A stretch of 64,000 nucleotides of DNA from Casimicrobium huifangae. Its GTDB lineage: Bacteria; Pseudomonadota; Gammaproteobacteria; Burkholderiales; Casimicrobiaceae. Each line of letters begins with the position of its first letter. Position 1 is the stretch's first letter. The translations under genes and the position numbers were made by a program. Below the pieces are notes generated by a model. It was not told where the DNA came from. It did not search any database and worked only from the letters and a program-made list of their open reading frames with translations. This document shows, one piece after another, positions 41,558 through 51,607 of the stretch. The stretch spans positions 4,200,436 to 4,264,435 of the forward strand of contig NZ_CP041352.1 of NCBI RefSeq assembly GCF_009746125.1, read 5' to 3'.

Positions 41558-44500
41558 TTACGCCGGTTTGCCGGCGTACTTCGCGATCAGCGCCAGCAAC
41601 TGGTCGTCCTGATACGGCTTGCCAAGGTACTCGTTGACGCCCAGCTCCATCGCGTGGCTGCGATGCTTTTCCGCAGTGCGCGACGTGATCATGATGATCG
41701 GGATGTCGCTCTGCCGGTTGTCCGCCTTGAGCGTCTTGGTGAACTCGAAACCATCCATGCGTGGCATTTCGATGTCGAGCAGGATCACATCCGGATTGTT
41801 GTCGGCAAGCACCTGCAGCGCGTCGAGACCGTCCTTCGCCGTCAGCGCGCGATAGCCCTCACGCTCGAGCAGGCGGGTGGTGATCTTGCGCACCGTCAGC
41901 GAGTCGTCGACCACCAGCACCATCGGAACTCGCGGTTCCGCCGGGGCGACCACAGGCGGTGGCACATACACCGGTGCGACGGGCGCTGCCGCTGCCGCGA
42001 CAGGTACTGCCGCAACGGGTTCCGCCTCTACCACAGGCGTTTGCTGCACGACCGGTGCTGGCGCCGGCACAGCCACATGATCGGCTGTGGCAGGTGATTC
42101 GAGCGCCGGCACTGGGGCTGCCACTGCCGGAATTTCCGCGGCAACGGGAGCCACAACCTCCGCCACGATCGGCGCCAGTGATGGTGCCGCAGTAGTGACT
42201 GCGGGCACCGCCACCGGCTGCGGACGGCGTGCAGCCTCGGTTTCCTGGCTGAGCACCAGATTGATCGGGTTCAGCAGCAGCGTAATGGTGCCGTCCGCGA
42301 GCACGGTCAGCCCCGCAAGACCCGGCACACGAGCCATCTGCGGCCCATAGGGCTTGGCGACCACTTCCTGGTTGCCGATGATGCGATCAACCTCAACCGC
42401 AGCCATCAAATCGCCGGAACGCAGCACCATGACAGGCGCCGTGCGCTGGTCGGAAGTGTCGTGGGGCACACGGGTCAGGGCGCCGAGTGACCGGTAAGTA
42501 ACCGCCTGACCCGCATGTTGCAAGACACCACTGCTCGCTGCAGCGATGCGCTCGCGCGTCGGAATCTGCCGCACCTGATCAATGATGGACGACGGGATAC
42601 CAAATACCGCCTTGCCAACGCCGACCAGCAACACCTGCGTGACCGCCAGCGTCAGCGGCACCGACAGTGTGAAGGTCGTCCCGACGCCAGTCACCGTATG
42701 CGCCTCGACGCGACCGCCGAGTGCGGTGACCTCGTTGCGCACCACGTCCATGCCAACGCCACGTCCTGCGACGGCGGTCACGACATCTGCAGTCGAGAAC
42801 CCGGGCTGGAAGATGAACTCCAGCAGCTGCGACTCCGCAACAGCATCGTCGGCACCAATCAGGCCGTGAGCAACAGCCCGGTCGCGCACCTTGTCAAGCG
42901 GGATGCCGCCACCATCATCGGCGAGCGAGATGGCGACTTCATTGCCCTGCTGACGTACGGTCAGCGTTATTTCGCCAATTTCCGGTTTGCCGCGACTTTG
43001 GCGGACCAGCTCGGGTTCGATGCCATGCGCCAGCGCGTTACGCACCAAGTGCTCCAGCACCGGCGTCAGGCGCTCCAGCACGCTACGGTCCACCTCGATT
43101 CGTCCGCCACGAATATCCAGGTTGGCGCGTTTCTTCAGGTCTTTCGCAGTCTGCCGCAGGGTGCGATAGAGTCGATCCGAAACGTTGGTGAATGGCACTG
43201 TACGCAGCGTTTGCAGGCGCAGCTGTACCGAACGTGACAAGCGGGTTTGTGTCGACAGCGCGTTTTCCGCGTCGGCAAGGTTCTTGAGCAAGCTCTGTTG
43301 CACGGTGGCAACGTCGTTCACACCTTCGGCGAGACCGCGGGTCAGCTCCTGGAATCGCGTGTAGCGATCGAACTCCAGCGGATCAAACTGCGACTCCTGA
43401 TCGAGGCGCGACTGAATTTGCGACTCGCCCTGAATTTCGATTTCACGCAATTGCCCACGCAAACGGACCACCGATGCCGTGAGGTCGAGCAACCCACCCT
43501 TGAGATTGCGCATTTCGGCTTCGATACGCGACCGTGCAATCGAGATTTCGCCAGCCTCGTCAGACAGTTGCTCAACGGAGTCGCTGCGAACGCGCAGGAA
43601 CGCGGTCGCATCCGGGGTAACCGGCGCTGCTGCCGGCGCCGCTGCCGCCGGGCGTGACGCCAATCGCTGGGCAATTTCCGCAACGGACGGTTTGGCGGCG
43701 ACAGTCGTCGTCACTTCCGCAACGCTGTCGGTCGCCGCAGCCGCTTCGGTTGCGACAACCGGCTCGGCCACGTTGATCTCATCAACCGCTGCTACCGCCT
43801 CGTCAGCCTTGGGCTGGTAGCGTGGCAGGACAACGTCCTTCTCCCCACGTGTCAGGCGTTCAAGCAGGTAGGCGATATCGTCTAGATATTCGTCGAAACT
43901 ATCGAATACAGATGCCGTCGGAACGCCGGAGACGTCAACCAGACGTGTCTCAAAATTGTGTGCGAGCTCACCAAGGCGCATCGCGCCAGCCATGCGGGCG
44001 CTACCCTTGAGTGTGTGCAGCGTGCGCTTGAGACCGTCGGAGAAGCTTCCGTCCTGCGGGCTGCGTCGCCAGCCGGTTACCTGTTCGCTCGCCTTCGGAT
44101 AGAGCTCCTGCGCTTCCTCGAGGAATATCGGCAGGACCTGCTCGTCGATGTCGTCGCGAATCTCGGACAGCGGGTCTTCCACGACTTTGGGGGCCGCCCG
44201 TGCGGGTGCTGCCAGCCGCTGCTCGGGCGCAAGCTCGGTCACCGTCAGTGAAGGCGTTGCCACGCGGACGCTGACACCTGTCGGCGCCGCGGCCTGAACG
44301 TTCTCAGAAACTGTGACAACAACCGCCGGTGGTTCTGGCGACTCCAATGTGGGAGCAACGCTTGGCTGACTGAGCTCCGGGACCAAAGTCCGCTCGGGCG
44401 GTGTAACCGCCGACGGCGATGCAACGATCGGCGCTACCAGCGTGGCCGCAGTTACTGCTGCGGCCGCAGTGGCAACGGCGGGCAGAGCCAGTTCGATCGA

Positions 44501-47500
44501 GGCAGATGCCGGCTCCGGCACTTCAACCTCGGCGGGTAGTAGCGCATCGGGGCTGACTGCCGGAGAAGCGGCGACGGCTGCCTCGGTTGTACTGGCTGCA
44601 GGCGGCTCAGCGGCAAAATCCAGTGTGACCGTCGCGGGTACCGGCTCGGGCGCGAACGTAGCAAGCGCCTGCTCCTCCGCATGCGTCTGCTCAATCAATT
44701 CGACCTCGACGCCGAGGTCGCGACTACCGGTCTCCGCAATCAACGACTGCAACTGTGCACGCGTCCGGATCTGGTCGGCCAGCTCCTCCGGTGACAAGCG
44801 TGACTGCGCCTGCAGACGCAGGGTGGCCGTGCGCAGGCACTGAATCGCCGTCGCGAAGACGCCTACCGACTGCGATGTACGCCCGGCGCGGCGAACCGCC
44901 ATCAGTGCCCCCTCGAGCAGCCCGGCGAAATCGCCGATCTCGAGAAATCCTGCGGTACGGTGAATGCCACACAAAGTGTGACTGGCGCGCACCATCGCAT
45001 CACTGGGCGGCAGCGCGGTATCGAACTGCATCAGCGTCAGTTCGTACTCGAGCGTCTGCAGGTGGACGCGGGTTTCGTCTGTGAGTATTGCGAACAGGGC
45101 TCGGGAAACCGTTACGCCGAGCACCTGCAAATCATCATCCTGCCCGTCGAGAGGCAGGGAAACGCTACTGTGATCGATGGGTTCAACCGCCGGCTCAGGC
45201 TCTTCAAGTGCGGTGACCTCGATCAACGGCAGCAGAGAATCGTGCAGCGGCTCTTCGTGCGCAACAGGCGGTTTGGCCGTCATCAGCAACGCGTCGAGAT
45301 CGACGTGTGTGGCAGCGGCCGCTACCTCCGGCAAGTGCTCCTGCGCCGCACTGACAGTCGGTTCGACAACACGCGAAACGTCCGGTGCCGCGGCAGCTGC
45401 CGGCGGCTTGTGCCCACATTGCGCAATCAATTCATCAAGCGCATCCACGTCTACGGTTACTGCACGCTTGTCCTGAAGTGCATCGATCCAGGCCGTGAAT
45501 TTGTCCGCAGCGACACCGATCAGGCGCAGTTCGGCTTCCGTCGCCGGACGCTCCTCTTCCAGCGTGCCGTTCAGTACCCGCTCGACACGCCAGGCAACCT
45601 CTGCCAGATCGGTCTGACCAACCATCCGGCCACTACCCTTAAGCGTATGAAAGGCCCGCCGGATATCCACCAACACGTCACGACGACCATGATGGGCCTG
45701 CAGTTCAGCGTAGTTGGTGCGGACAGCGGCAGCAACCTCGGTCGCCTCTTCAACGAAGATGTCCAGCAGCGCACTGTCGCGCTCTTCCGGTTGCGACTCC
45801 ACCAACCTCGACGTTTCTGCCGACGTCGGCGGCACCTCGGCACTGCCTCCCACTACCGCAGCAACGGCGGCAACAGCGGCGCTCAAATCTGCCGACTGCG
45901 CGTCATTGCTGTCAAGCAGGCGCAGGGCTTCGCTGGACGCGTGCGACAAGCCCGGGTCGGAGAGGAGTTCTGCGTCCTGACGCACTCCCTGCAGCGTGGA
46001 GCGCAGGGTTTCGCGCAGCGCCGACTGGTCAGGCTGATCGTTGATCGCCCGCGCCAGAGGACGCAACATGCGTTGACGTTCCGCCAGGGAGGCCTCAACA
46101 CTGTCATCTTCTGCGGTGTCGGAGGCAGCAGCTCCCTCACCGAGAAAGCGACGCTTCAGACCAGCAAGAATCTCGTCGGCATCACGGTCGCGACGCTCGC
46201 GAACATCGATGTAGAAACTCAAACCGGCCAGCACGTCTGCCAGCGAATCAATGTCCTGCGAACTCAGTTCGGCTTCGTTGCGAACTGAATCAATCAACCG
46301 ATCCGATGTCTTGGTGAGCAGCTCATTGGCATCGTTCCAGCCAAGCATGCGCATCGCGCCGGATACCTGACCCAGCAAGGCAGGCAAAGGCTTGAGTTCA
46401 TCAGTCGCACTGCGGTCACGGAACACCGCATCCAGCGCCTGTTCGACGAGCCGCATGTTGGCGCGGATTTCCTTCGCAACTTGCGAAATCGTCTGCCGCT
46501 CCTGGGCAAGACGGGTAAGCGAGTTGTCTTCGTTCTCAGCACGCAGTTCGACCGGAATCGGGGCGTTTGTCGTAGCGTAGTGGAGCCGCTGCAGGGCACG
46601 ATCAACCTGCGTCCGGAACGACGACGGCAACGCCGCAATGTGCTCGAGCGCCGTCTCGATCAGGATCAGGCTGGTCGCGAACTCAATGGAAAGGTCATCG
46701 CCGATTACCTTGCCCTCACCGACCGACATCGCAGCGTTGGCGATGCCGCGACCGAGACTTGAGAACTCCGGCATGTGCAGTGCGTCGCATGCGGCCGGCA
46801 ATTCACCGGTGGCTTCGCGCAACTTCGTAAAGGCATTGCCGCGACCCGCGTTAAGGCTGGTCCAGGCATCCTTGCAACGACCAACGATGGCGCCGAGTGC
46901 ATTGATTGCCGGTTGCAACGCAACCACATCAATCTCGCGCGGCACGCGCTTCGGCACCAGAACATCAAGTTCGTACAGATTCTTGACTTCGTCAACCAGC
47001 GGGTTGCCGTTGCGCGCACGGGCAACGTGATAGAGCACTTCACGGCGCAGGCGGTCCGCGACACGCGTGGACCCCTCGACAAAGCGACGCACCTGCAGGT
47101 CTATGCGGGCAAGCAGTTGCTTGAGCGCGGTGGATGGCTCCACCATGCCGGTCTGCGTTGCCACCACCAGCGCGTGGGCCGACCACCAGAACGAACGTTG
47201 CGACGGCAGAGGATAGGCCGCCTCGATATCCGAGATGACGCGGCGCATCTGGTCAAGGCCAGCCTCGCTGCCACGCAGCCACTGCAGCAAGCCCTGCTGG
47301 AAGTCACGACGCTGCCGAAGCAGAAATGCCGGCATCCGTGACGGTTCGGGCGGTGCAGCATCCTGAACGCGCGCCGGTCGCCGGGACAAGTCCGGGAAAA
47401 ACAGGTCGGCGGGGCCGTACTTCGCGTTGCGCAGCTTGCCCAGCGCCAGATATTCGGGAATAAAGCGAAGCGGCACCGGCGGTGAACCGCTGGCCATTTC

Positions 47501-47812
47501 CTTCAGATGAGACAGAAGCCGCCGGCAGCCTCGATCGACAAGATCCAGCGCCTCTTTGGGCACGGACTCGACGTCGCTGCTGAAGTGGCGTTCAAATTCC
47601 TGCACCAAGACCGCCAGGCCTTCAATGCCGACCAGCTCGAAGGCGCCCGCGACCTGGTGCAAATCTGAACGTACGGCATTGCGCAACTCCGCCGAAGGGG
47701 CGGAGCGCAACTTTTCTATGCTCTCCAGGGCGCGGTAAAGCGCGCTATCGATCTCCGCCTTCACCCATGTGATGGGGCCACTGTCGAGTTCGAGCGGGAT
47801 GTCAATTGCCAC
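41558..47812 (-). CDS. chpA: Hybrid chemotaxis kinase ChpA (PilL)
   Basis: A 2084-residue CheA-like hybrid kinase of the Pil-Chp twitching system. Three canonical Hpt segments are seen: FHTLKGSGRMVGQ near residue 721, SHTLCGIHRTAGF near 943 and LHTLKGSARMAGA near 1263, after an N-terminal region of Hpt-like repeats. The ATP-binding domain has HLVRNALAHGIEP (about 1590) and ADDGGGIPLDKVRD. A CheW-like domain follows (about 1717-1850), then a long Ala/Pro/Val-rich linker and a C-terminal receiver domain (about 1960-2080) with LLDIEMPRMDGFEF. It phosphorylates PilG and PilH. It is the last gene of the pilG-pilH-pilI-pilJ-chpA cluster. Confidence 0.95.
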   Translation of the reverse strand: MAIDIPLELDSGPITWVKAEIDSALYRALESIEKLRSAPSAELRNAVRSDLHQVAGAFELVGIEGLAVLVQEFERHFSSDVESVPKEALDLVDRGCRRLLSHLKEMASGSPPVPLRFIPEYLALGKLRNAKYGPADLFFPDLSRRPARVQDAAPPEPSRMPAFLLRQRRDFQQGLLQWLRGSEAGLDQMRRVISDIEAAYPLPSQRSFWWSAHALVVATQTGMVEPSTALKQLLARIDLQVRRFVEGSTRVADRLRREVLYHVARARNGNPLVDEVKNLYELDVLVPKRVPREIDVVALQPAINALGAIVGRCKDAWTSLNAGRGNAFTKLREATGELPAACDALHMPEFSSLGRGIANAAMSVGEGKVIGDDLSIEFATSLILIETALEHIAALPSSFRTQVDRALQRLHYATTNAPIPVELRAENEDNSLTRLAQERQTISQVAKEIRANMRLVEQALDAVFRDRSATDELKPLPALLGQVSGAMRMLGWNDANELLTKTSDRLIDSVRNEAELSSQDIDSLADVLAGLSFYIDVRERRDRDADEILAGLKRRFLGEGAAASDTAEDDSVEASLAERQRMLRPLARAINDQPDQSALRETLRSTLQGVRQDAELLSDPGLSHASSEALRLLDSNDAQSADLSAAVAAVAAVVGGSAEVPPTSAETSRLVESQPEERDSALLDIFVEEATEVAAAVRTNYAELQAHHGRRDVLVDIRRAFHTLKGSGRMVGQTDLAEVAWRVERVLNGTLEEERPATEAELRLIGVAADKFTAWIDALQDKRAVTVDVDALDELIAQCGHKPPAAAAAPDVSRVVEPTVSAAQEHLPEVAAAATHVDLDALLMTAKPPVAHEEPLHDSLLPLIEVTALEEPEPAVEPIDHSSVSLPLDGQDDDLQVLGVTVSRALFAILTDETRVHLQTLEYELTLMQFDTALPPSDAMVRASHTLCGIHRTAGFLEIGDFAGLLEGALMAVRRAGRTSQSVGVFATAIQCLRTATLRLQAQSRLSPEELADQIRTRAQLQSLIAETGSRDLGVEVELIEQTHAEEQALATFAPEPVPATVTLDFAAEPPAASTTEAAVAASPAVSPDALLPAEVEVPEPASASIELALPAVATAAAAVTAATLVAPIVASPSAVTPPERTLVPELSQPSVAPTLESPEPPAVVVTVSENVQAAAPTGVSVRVATPSLTVTELAPEQRLAAPARAAPKVVEDPLSEIRDDIDEQVLPIFLEEAQELYPKASEQVTGWRRSPQDGSFSDGLKRTLHTLKGSARMAGAMRLGELAHNFETRLVDVSGVPTASVFDSFDEYLDDIAYLLERLTRGEKDVVLPRYQPKADEAVAAVDEINVAEPVVATEAAAATDSVAEVTTTVAAKPSVAEIAQRLASRPAAAAPAAAPVTPDATAFLRVRSDSVEQLSDEAGEISIARSRIEAEMRNLKGGLLDLTASVVRLRGQLREIEIQGESQIQSRLDQESQFDPLEFDRYTRFQELTRGLAEGVNDVATVQQSLLKNLADAENALSTQTRLSRSVQLRLQTLRTVPFTNVSDRLYRTLRQTAKDLKKRANLDIRGGRIEVDRSVLERLTPVLEHLVRNALAHGIEPELVRQSRGKPEIGEITLTVRQQGNEVAISLADDGGGIPLDKVRDRAVAHGLIGADDAVAESQLLEFIFQPGFSTADVVTAVAGRGVGMDVVRNEVTALGGRVEAHTVTGVGTTFTLSVPLTLAVTQVLLVGVGKAVFGIPSSIIDQVRQIPTRERIAAASSGVLQHAGQAVTYRSLGALTRVPHDTSDQRTAPVMVLRSGDLMAAVEVDRIIGNQEVVAKPYGPQMARVPGLAGLTVLADGTITLLLNPINLVLSQETEAARRPQPVAVPAVTTAAPSLAPIVAEVVAPVAAEIPAVAAPVPALESPATADHVAVPAPAPVVQQTPVVEAEPVAAVPVAAAAAPVAPVYVPPPVVAPAEPRVPMVLVVDDSLTVRKITTRLLEREGYRALTAKDGLDALQVLADNNPDVILLDIEMPRMDGFEFTKTLKADNRQSDIPIIMITSRTAEKHRSHAMELGVNEYLGKPYQDDQLLALIAKYAGKPA

Positions 47813-47832
47813 GGTTCGCCGATCCCGTCCGA

Positions 47833-50028
47833 TTACACCTTGAAGCCTGCCACCGAGCTACGCAGCGTTTGCGCCAGTCGGCCCAGTTCTTCAATGGAGA
47901 CGTTGGTTTGCTGCGTGCCGCGAGAGGTTTCCTCGGTCACCGCCAGAATGTCCTGCATGCCGCGCGTCACTTCTGACACCGACGCCGACTGCGTTTGCGT
48001 TTGCACTGAGATGTTGCCCACAAGACTGGCGAGATCGCGCGAAACTCGACTGATTTCTGACAGCGCCTGACCGGCAGCGTCTGACAGGCGGGTACCTTCA
48101 ACCACCCCCTGAGTGGTTTTTTCCATAGCGTTCACGGCGTCCTGAGTGTCGGCCTGAATCGCCCGCACCAGCGCTTCAATCTGCTTGGTCGCCTCGGCAG
48201 AACGTTCCGCCAGTCGCTGCACCTCTTCCGCAACCACCGTGAAGCCGCGACCCGCCTCACCGGCCGATGCTGCCTGGATGGCGGCGTTGAGAGCCAGCAC
48301 GTTTGTCTGTTCGGTAATGTCGGAAATCAGCTCCACGATTTCACCGATCTCCTGAGAGCTTTCACCCAGACGTTTGATGCGCTTGGAGCTTTCCTGAATT
48401 TGCGCCCGGATCTCATTCATGCCTGCGATCTGGTTTTGCACCGCCAGGGAACCCTTTTCCGCCACATTCAAGGACTGCTCGGCCACTTTCGCGCCTTGTG
48501 TCGCGGAGGCTGACACCTCGTTAATCGACTGTGCCATCTGAAGTACCAGCGCACTGGAGCGCTGGATCTCGCCAGATTGCCGTTGCGACGCTTGATAGAG
48601 GCGTTGCGAAATGGCCTGTGCAGCCTGGGTTGCGCCGGCAACCTCACCGGTCGTCGCATTGATGTCCGACACCACCTTGCGCAGCTCGTCAACAGTGAAG
48701 TTGATCGAGTCGGCAATTGCCCCCGTCACATCTTCGGTAACGCTCGCCTTGACCGTCAGATCGCCGTCGGCCAGGGTTCCCATTTCGTTCAGCAGGCGCA
48801 GAATGGCTTCCTGGTTACGCTGGTTCTCACGTTCGTTTTCAGCAGCTCGAACACGCGCTTCGTTGAGGAACAAGTAACCCAGCGCTGCGCCGAGCAACAG
48901 CGAAAGAAGTCCGAGCGCCGCTGCGAGGTAGAGTGCAAAGTTTGCCGTGTTGCCAGCGCCTTCATAGGCGTTCGAGAGATTTTTGGCGCCTGCCATCAGT
49001 GGCTCGGCTTCCACAGTAATCACTTTGGCTGCCTGCTTGCCGGCGAGCAGCCTGGGCATGGCCCGCAATACCTCGACAAGACGCTTCTCCGTCTCTTGGA
49101 ATCGGGACCCCAGCTCAGTCAATGTCTGTCGGGCCTCACCATCGCGAATGGCACTGACGCGGAGCGCGTCGCTGCCCTGCAGCAGACCATTCACAATGTC
49201 ACGGAACGTCGCTGTATCTTTGCCGAGCAGGAACGCCACGTCGGAATCCACTTCATCGCCGACCAGCGCATTGGCGTTCTTGGCGATGCGCTGGGTGAGC
49301 ATCACCAGATTGTTCGCGAGTGCGATTTCGCGGCCACTGCCGGACGAAAGCTGAGTGGCCAGTTGCTCTGCAAGCTCCAGCAGACCCTGATTGCCCTGGT
49401 TCACGTTACTTACAGCTTGTGACAGCGAAGTCAGGATCGCACGAGCGGCTACCAGTTCGTCCACTTTGCCGTCAACGAGCGTCCAGCGCTTTTCCAATTC
49501 GGTTACTGCGGTTCGCACGGCTTCAGACTGCGGCTCGCTCACCGAAACGCCGCGATACTCGCCGCCAGACGAGAGTGCCTTCAGGTTGCTCCGGAACTGC
49601 TCACGGCTCGACTGCAGTACATCAAAACCAGCTGCACCACCCATTTCCGACTGTGCGCCACCGCGGGCCAGACGCTGGGCCAGCATCTGCATCTCGGTTG
49701 CGGCCTCTTTCTGGGCGCCGTTTTTGCGTGCCTCGATCGCGTACAGACCGAACAGGATCAGCATCAGCACGAAACTGGTCGCCAACGCCGCCGCGAGGTA
49801 CTGAAACTGCTTCGCGGTTGACAAGTGGCCAATCAATGGCAATTGCCGCACCGCCTTGCCGCCACGGGCAGCCGCACGCAACTGCTCGACCACTGACACA
49901 GCGCGAGTCGGATCGTAGGCGCTCGCCATGCCCGTGTCGCCCGCCAGCGGCGCTGCAACAACAGTCGGTATGTCGGCTGCCGGCGCCGAGCCTTTGCCCT
50001 TGAAGACTTTACCCAACTTTAGCTTCAT
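47833..50028 (-). CDS. pilJ: Methyl-accepting chemotaxis protein PilJ
   Basis: A 731-residue receptor for the Pil-Chp system. Two membrane helices (about residues 76-97 and 365-390) bracket a large periplasmic region rich in type IV pili methyl-accepting-like helices ([16 protein letters not shown]). A HAMP-like region with [17 protein letters not shown] follows. The cytoplasmic signalling tip contains [43 protein letters not shown]. It ends 20 bp before chpA begins and follows pilI by about 21 bp. Confidence 0.95.
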   Translation of the reverse strand: MKLKLGKVFKGKGSAPAADIPTVVAAPLAGDTGMASAYDPTRAVSVVEQLRAAARGGKAVRQLPLIGHLSTAKQFQYLAAALATSFVLMLILFGLYAIEARKNGAQKEAATEMQMLAQRLARGGAQSEMGGAAGFDVLQSSREQFRSNLKALSSGGEYRGVSVSEPQSEAVRTAVTELEKRWTLVDGKVDELVAARAILTSLSQAVSNVNQGNQGLLELAEQLATQLSSGSGREIALANNLVMLTQRIAKNANALVGDEVDSDVAFLLGKDTATFRDIVNGLLQGSDALRVSAIRDGEARQTLTELGSRFQETEKRLVEVLRAMPRLLAGKQAAKVITVEAEPLMAGAKNLSNAYEGAGNTANFALYLAAALGLLSLLLGAALGYLFLNEARVRAAENERENQRNQEAILRLLNEMGTLADGDLTVKASVTEDVTGAIADSINFTVDELRKVVSDINATTGEVAGATQAAQAISQRLYQASQRQSGEIQRSSALVLQMAQSINEVSASATQGAKVAEQSLNVAEKGSLAVQNQIAGMNEIRAQIQESSKRIKRLGESSQEIGEIVELISDITEQTNVLALNAAIQAASAGEAGRGFTVVAEEVQRLAERSAEATKQIEALVRAIQADTQDAVNAMEKTTQGVVEGTRLSDAAGQALSEISRVSRDLASLVGNISVQTQTQSASVSEVTRGMQDILAVTEETSRGTQQTNVSIEELGRLAQTLRSSVAGFKV

Positions 50029-50049
50029 AGCCCCTATCCCATAAATTAT

Positions 50050-50565
50050 TCAGCGAACGACCTGCAAAAACTCAGCATCTGAGGCAAGCCGCTCCAGATC
50101 AACCTCGGTCCAACTCGTACCATCCCTGTCCACCCAGGCGGCGCTTTCCCACGCTCGGGTAAGCGGCGTCTCACCAGCGCGCATCTCGTCAAGCAGGCGC
50201 AGCCCAACGACCCGCGTCACGATCAGTCCCGCCCTAACTTTGCCAAGACGCTGCCCAAGCAAAATCAGCCGCTTGGCGGCAATGTCAGATGTGAGGTGCA
50301 GGCCCAACCACAGAGCAAAGTCCGTAACCGCGTATAGCGTGCCCCGCACGTTCGTGACCCCGAGAAACCAGGGCTGCGTCAGCGGCACCGGCGTGACCGA
50401 ACCTACCGGCGAGACCTCGGAAACATCATCCAGGTTAAGCAAGAACCCCCGATCGCCGACCTGTACGGCCAGACGCGATTGCCGCTGCGGCAATTCGGCG
50501 GCCTGGCGCAAACGCATCGCCAGCGCTTCCTGAAAATCCCGCAGCCGATTTCGATCTCGCGCCAC
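50050..50565 (-). CDS. pilI: CheW-like adaptor PilI
   Basis: A 171-residue CheW-domain protein that couples PilJ to ChpA. Its motifs include WFLGVTNVRGTLYAVTDFALWLG and LILLGQRLGKVRAGLIVTRVVGL. The N-terminal 30 residues (RDFQEALAMRLRQA) are typical of PilI. It lies between pilH and pilJ. A GC-rich hairpin (GGCGCGGCGCC) sits in the 64-bp gap to pilH. Confidence 0.93.
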   Translation of the reverse strand: MARDRNRLRDFQEALAMRLRQAAELPQRQSRLAVQVGDRGFLLNLDDVSEVSPVGSVTPVPLTQPWFLGVTNVRGTLYAVTDFALWLGLHLTSDIAAKRLILLGQRLGKVRAGLIVTRVVGLRLLDEMRAGETPLTRAWESAAWVDRDGTSWTEVDLERLASDAEFLQVVR

Positions 50566-50629
50566 TTAGCGCTCCCCCTTCGACGATTGCCCGCTCCGGC
50601 GCGGCGCCGGATTTCGCGGAAGACTGTTG

Positions 50630-50998
50630 CTAGCCGTCAAGGCGCGCAATCTTGTCCAGCAGATCATTGGCATCGATCGGCTTGACAATGTAGTCGCGCG
50701 CCCCCTGCCGCAACCCCCAGATCTTGTCGGTCTCCTGACTCTTCGTGGTGCAGATGATCACCGGGATGTGTTTGGTCGCGTCATCCCGCGCTATCACTCG
50801 GGTGGCCTGGAAGCCGTTGAGGCCCGGCATGACAACGTCCATCAGAATCAGATCGGGCAGCAAAACCTTGGACTGGGCAACCGCCTCTTCGCCGCTGTCG
50901 CAGGTGTTGACTTCATAGCCGGCACGACGCAGGATTTCTGACAGCGCATGGCGCTCGGTTGGAGAATCGTCAACAACAAGAACTTTCTTCACAGGCAT
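50630..50998 (-). CDS. pilH: Response regulator PilH
   Basis: A 122-residue stand-alone receiver. VLVVDDSPTERHAL supplies the acidic pair, ILMDVVMPGLNGF the phosphorylation Asp, ICTTKSQETD the switch Thr/Ser region and YIVKPIDANDLL the conserved Lys. PilH opposes or balances PilG in pilus extension and retraction. It follows pilG by 12 bp. Confidence 0.93.
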   Translation of the reverse strand: MPVKKVLVVDDSPTERHALSEILRRAGYEVNTCDSGEEAVAQSKVLLPDLILMDVVMPGLNGFQATRVIARDDATKHIPVIICTTKSQETDKIWGLRQGARDYIVKPIDANDLLDKIARLDG

Positions 50999-51010
50999 GG
51001 TGTTTCCTAG

Positions 51011-51436
51011 CTAATTGGCTCGTTCGCGGCCCGCGAAAGACGCCACCGCCGAAATGAGGCTCTCCTTGGTAAAAGGCTTGGTCAGGTACTGATCGGAGCC
51101 GACCATACGCCCTCTTGCGCGATCAAAAAGCCCGTCTTTTGAAGAGAGCATGACCACCGGGGTGGATTTGAATTTCGCGTTCTTCTTGATCAGCGCACAT
51201 GTCAGATAGCCATCAAGGCGCGGCATCATGATATCGACGAAGATGACATCAGGTCGATGGTCGGCGATTTTTGCCAGCGCATCGAAACCATCCTCGGCAA
51301 GAATAACCTGACATCCCGCCTGCAACAGGAAGATCTCGGCGCTGCGACGAATGGTGTTGCTGTCGTCAATGACCATTACCTTGAGTCCGTCCACTTCGGA
51401 CGGTTCCGCGTTAGCGCCTGTCGCCTGCATGTGCAT
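51011..51436 (-). CDS. pilG: Response regulator PilG
   Basis: A 141-residue receiver with a short N-terminal extension. Motifs are MVIDDSNTIRRSAEIFL, VIFVDIMMPRLDGYL with the phospho-acceptor Asp, VVMLSSKDGLFDRARGRMVGSDQYLTKPFTKESL with switch Ser and Lys. The start MHMQATG at 51436 is uncertain. It is the first gene of the Pil-Chp cluster. pilK (methyltransferase) and chpB (methylesterase), present in the Pseudomonas cluster, are absent here. Confidence 0.92.
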   Translation of the reverse strand: MHMQATGANAEPSEVDGLKVMVIDDSNTIRRSAEIFLLQAGCQVILAEDGFDALAKIADHRPDVIFVDIMMPRLDGYLTCALIKKNAKFKSTPVVMLSSKDGLFDRARGRMVGSDQYLTKPFTKESLISAVASFAGRERAN

Positions 51437-51607
51437 GCTGCCAGAGTAAAAACAGTGAGGTGCAGTTTGCCACGCCTCGATCAAATTTGCATCGAACCGG
51501 CGCCTTTTTCTGCGACTTTTCTGTAGGTTGTAGGTGTGATGCAACTGTCATGATGACTTGGTCGCGTCCCATTCCGCCAATTGAATCGCCCTGAACCGAC
51601 CGTCGTT

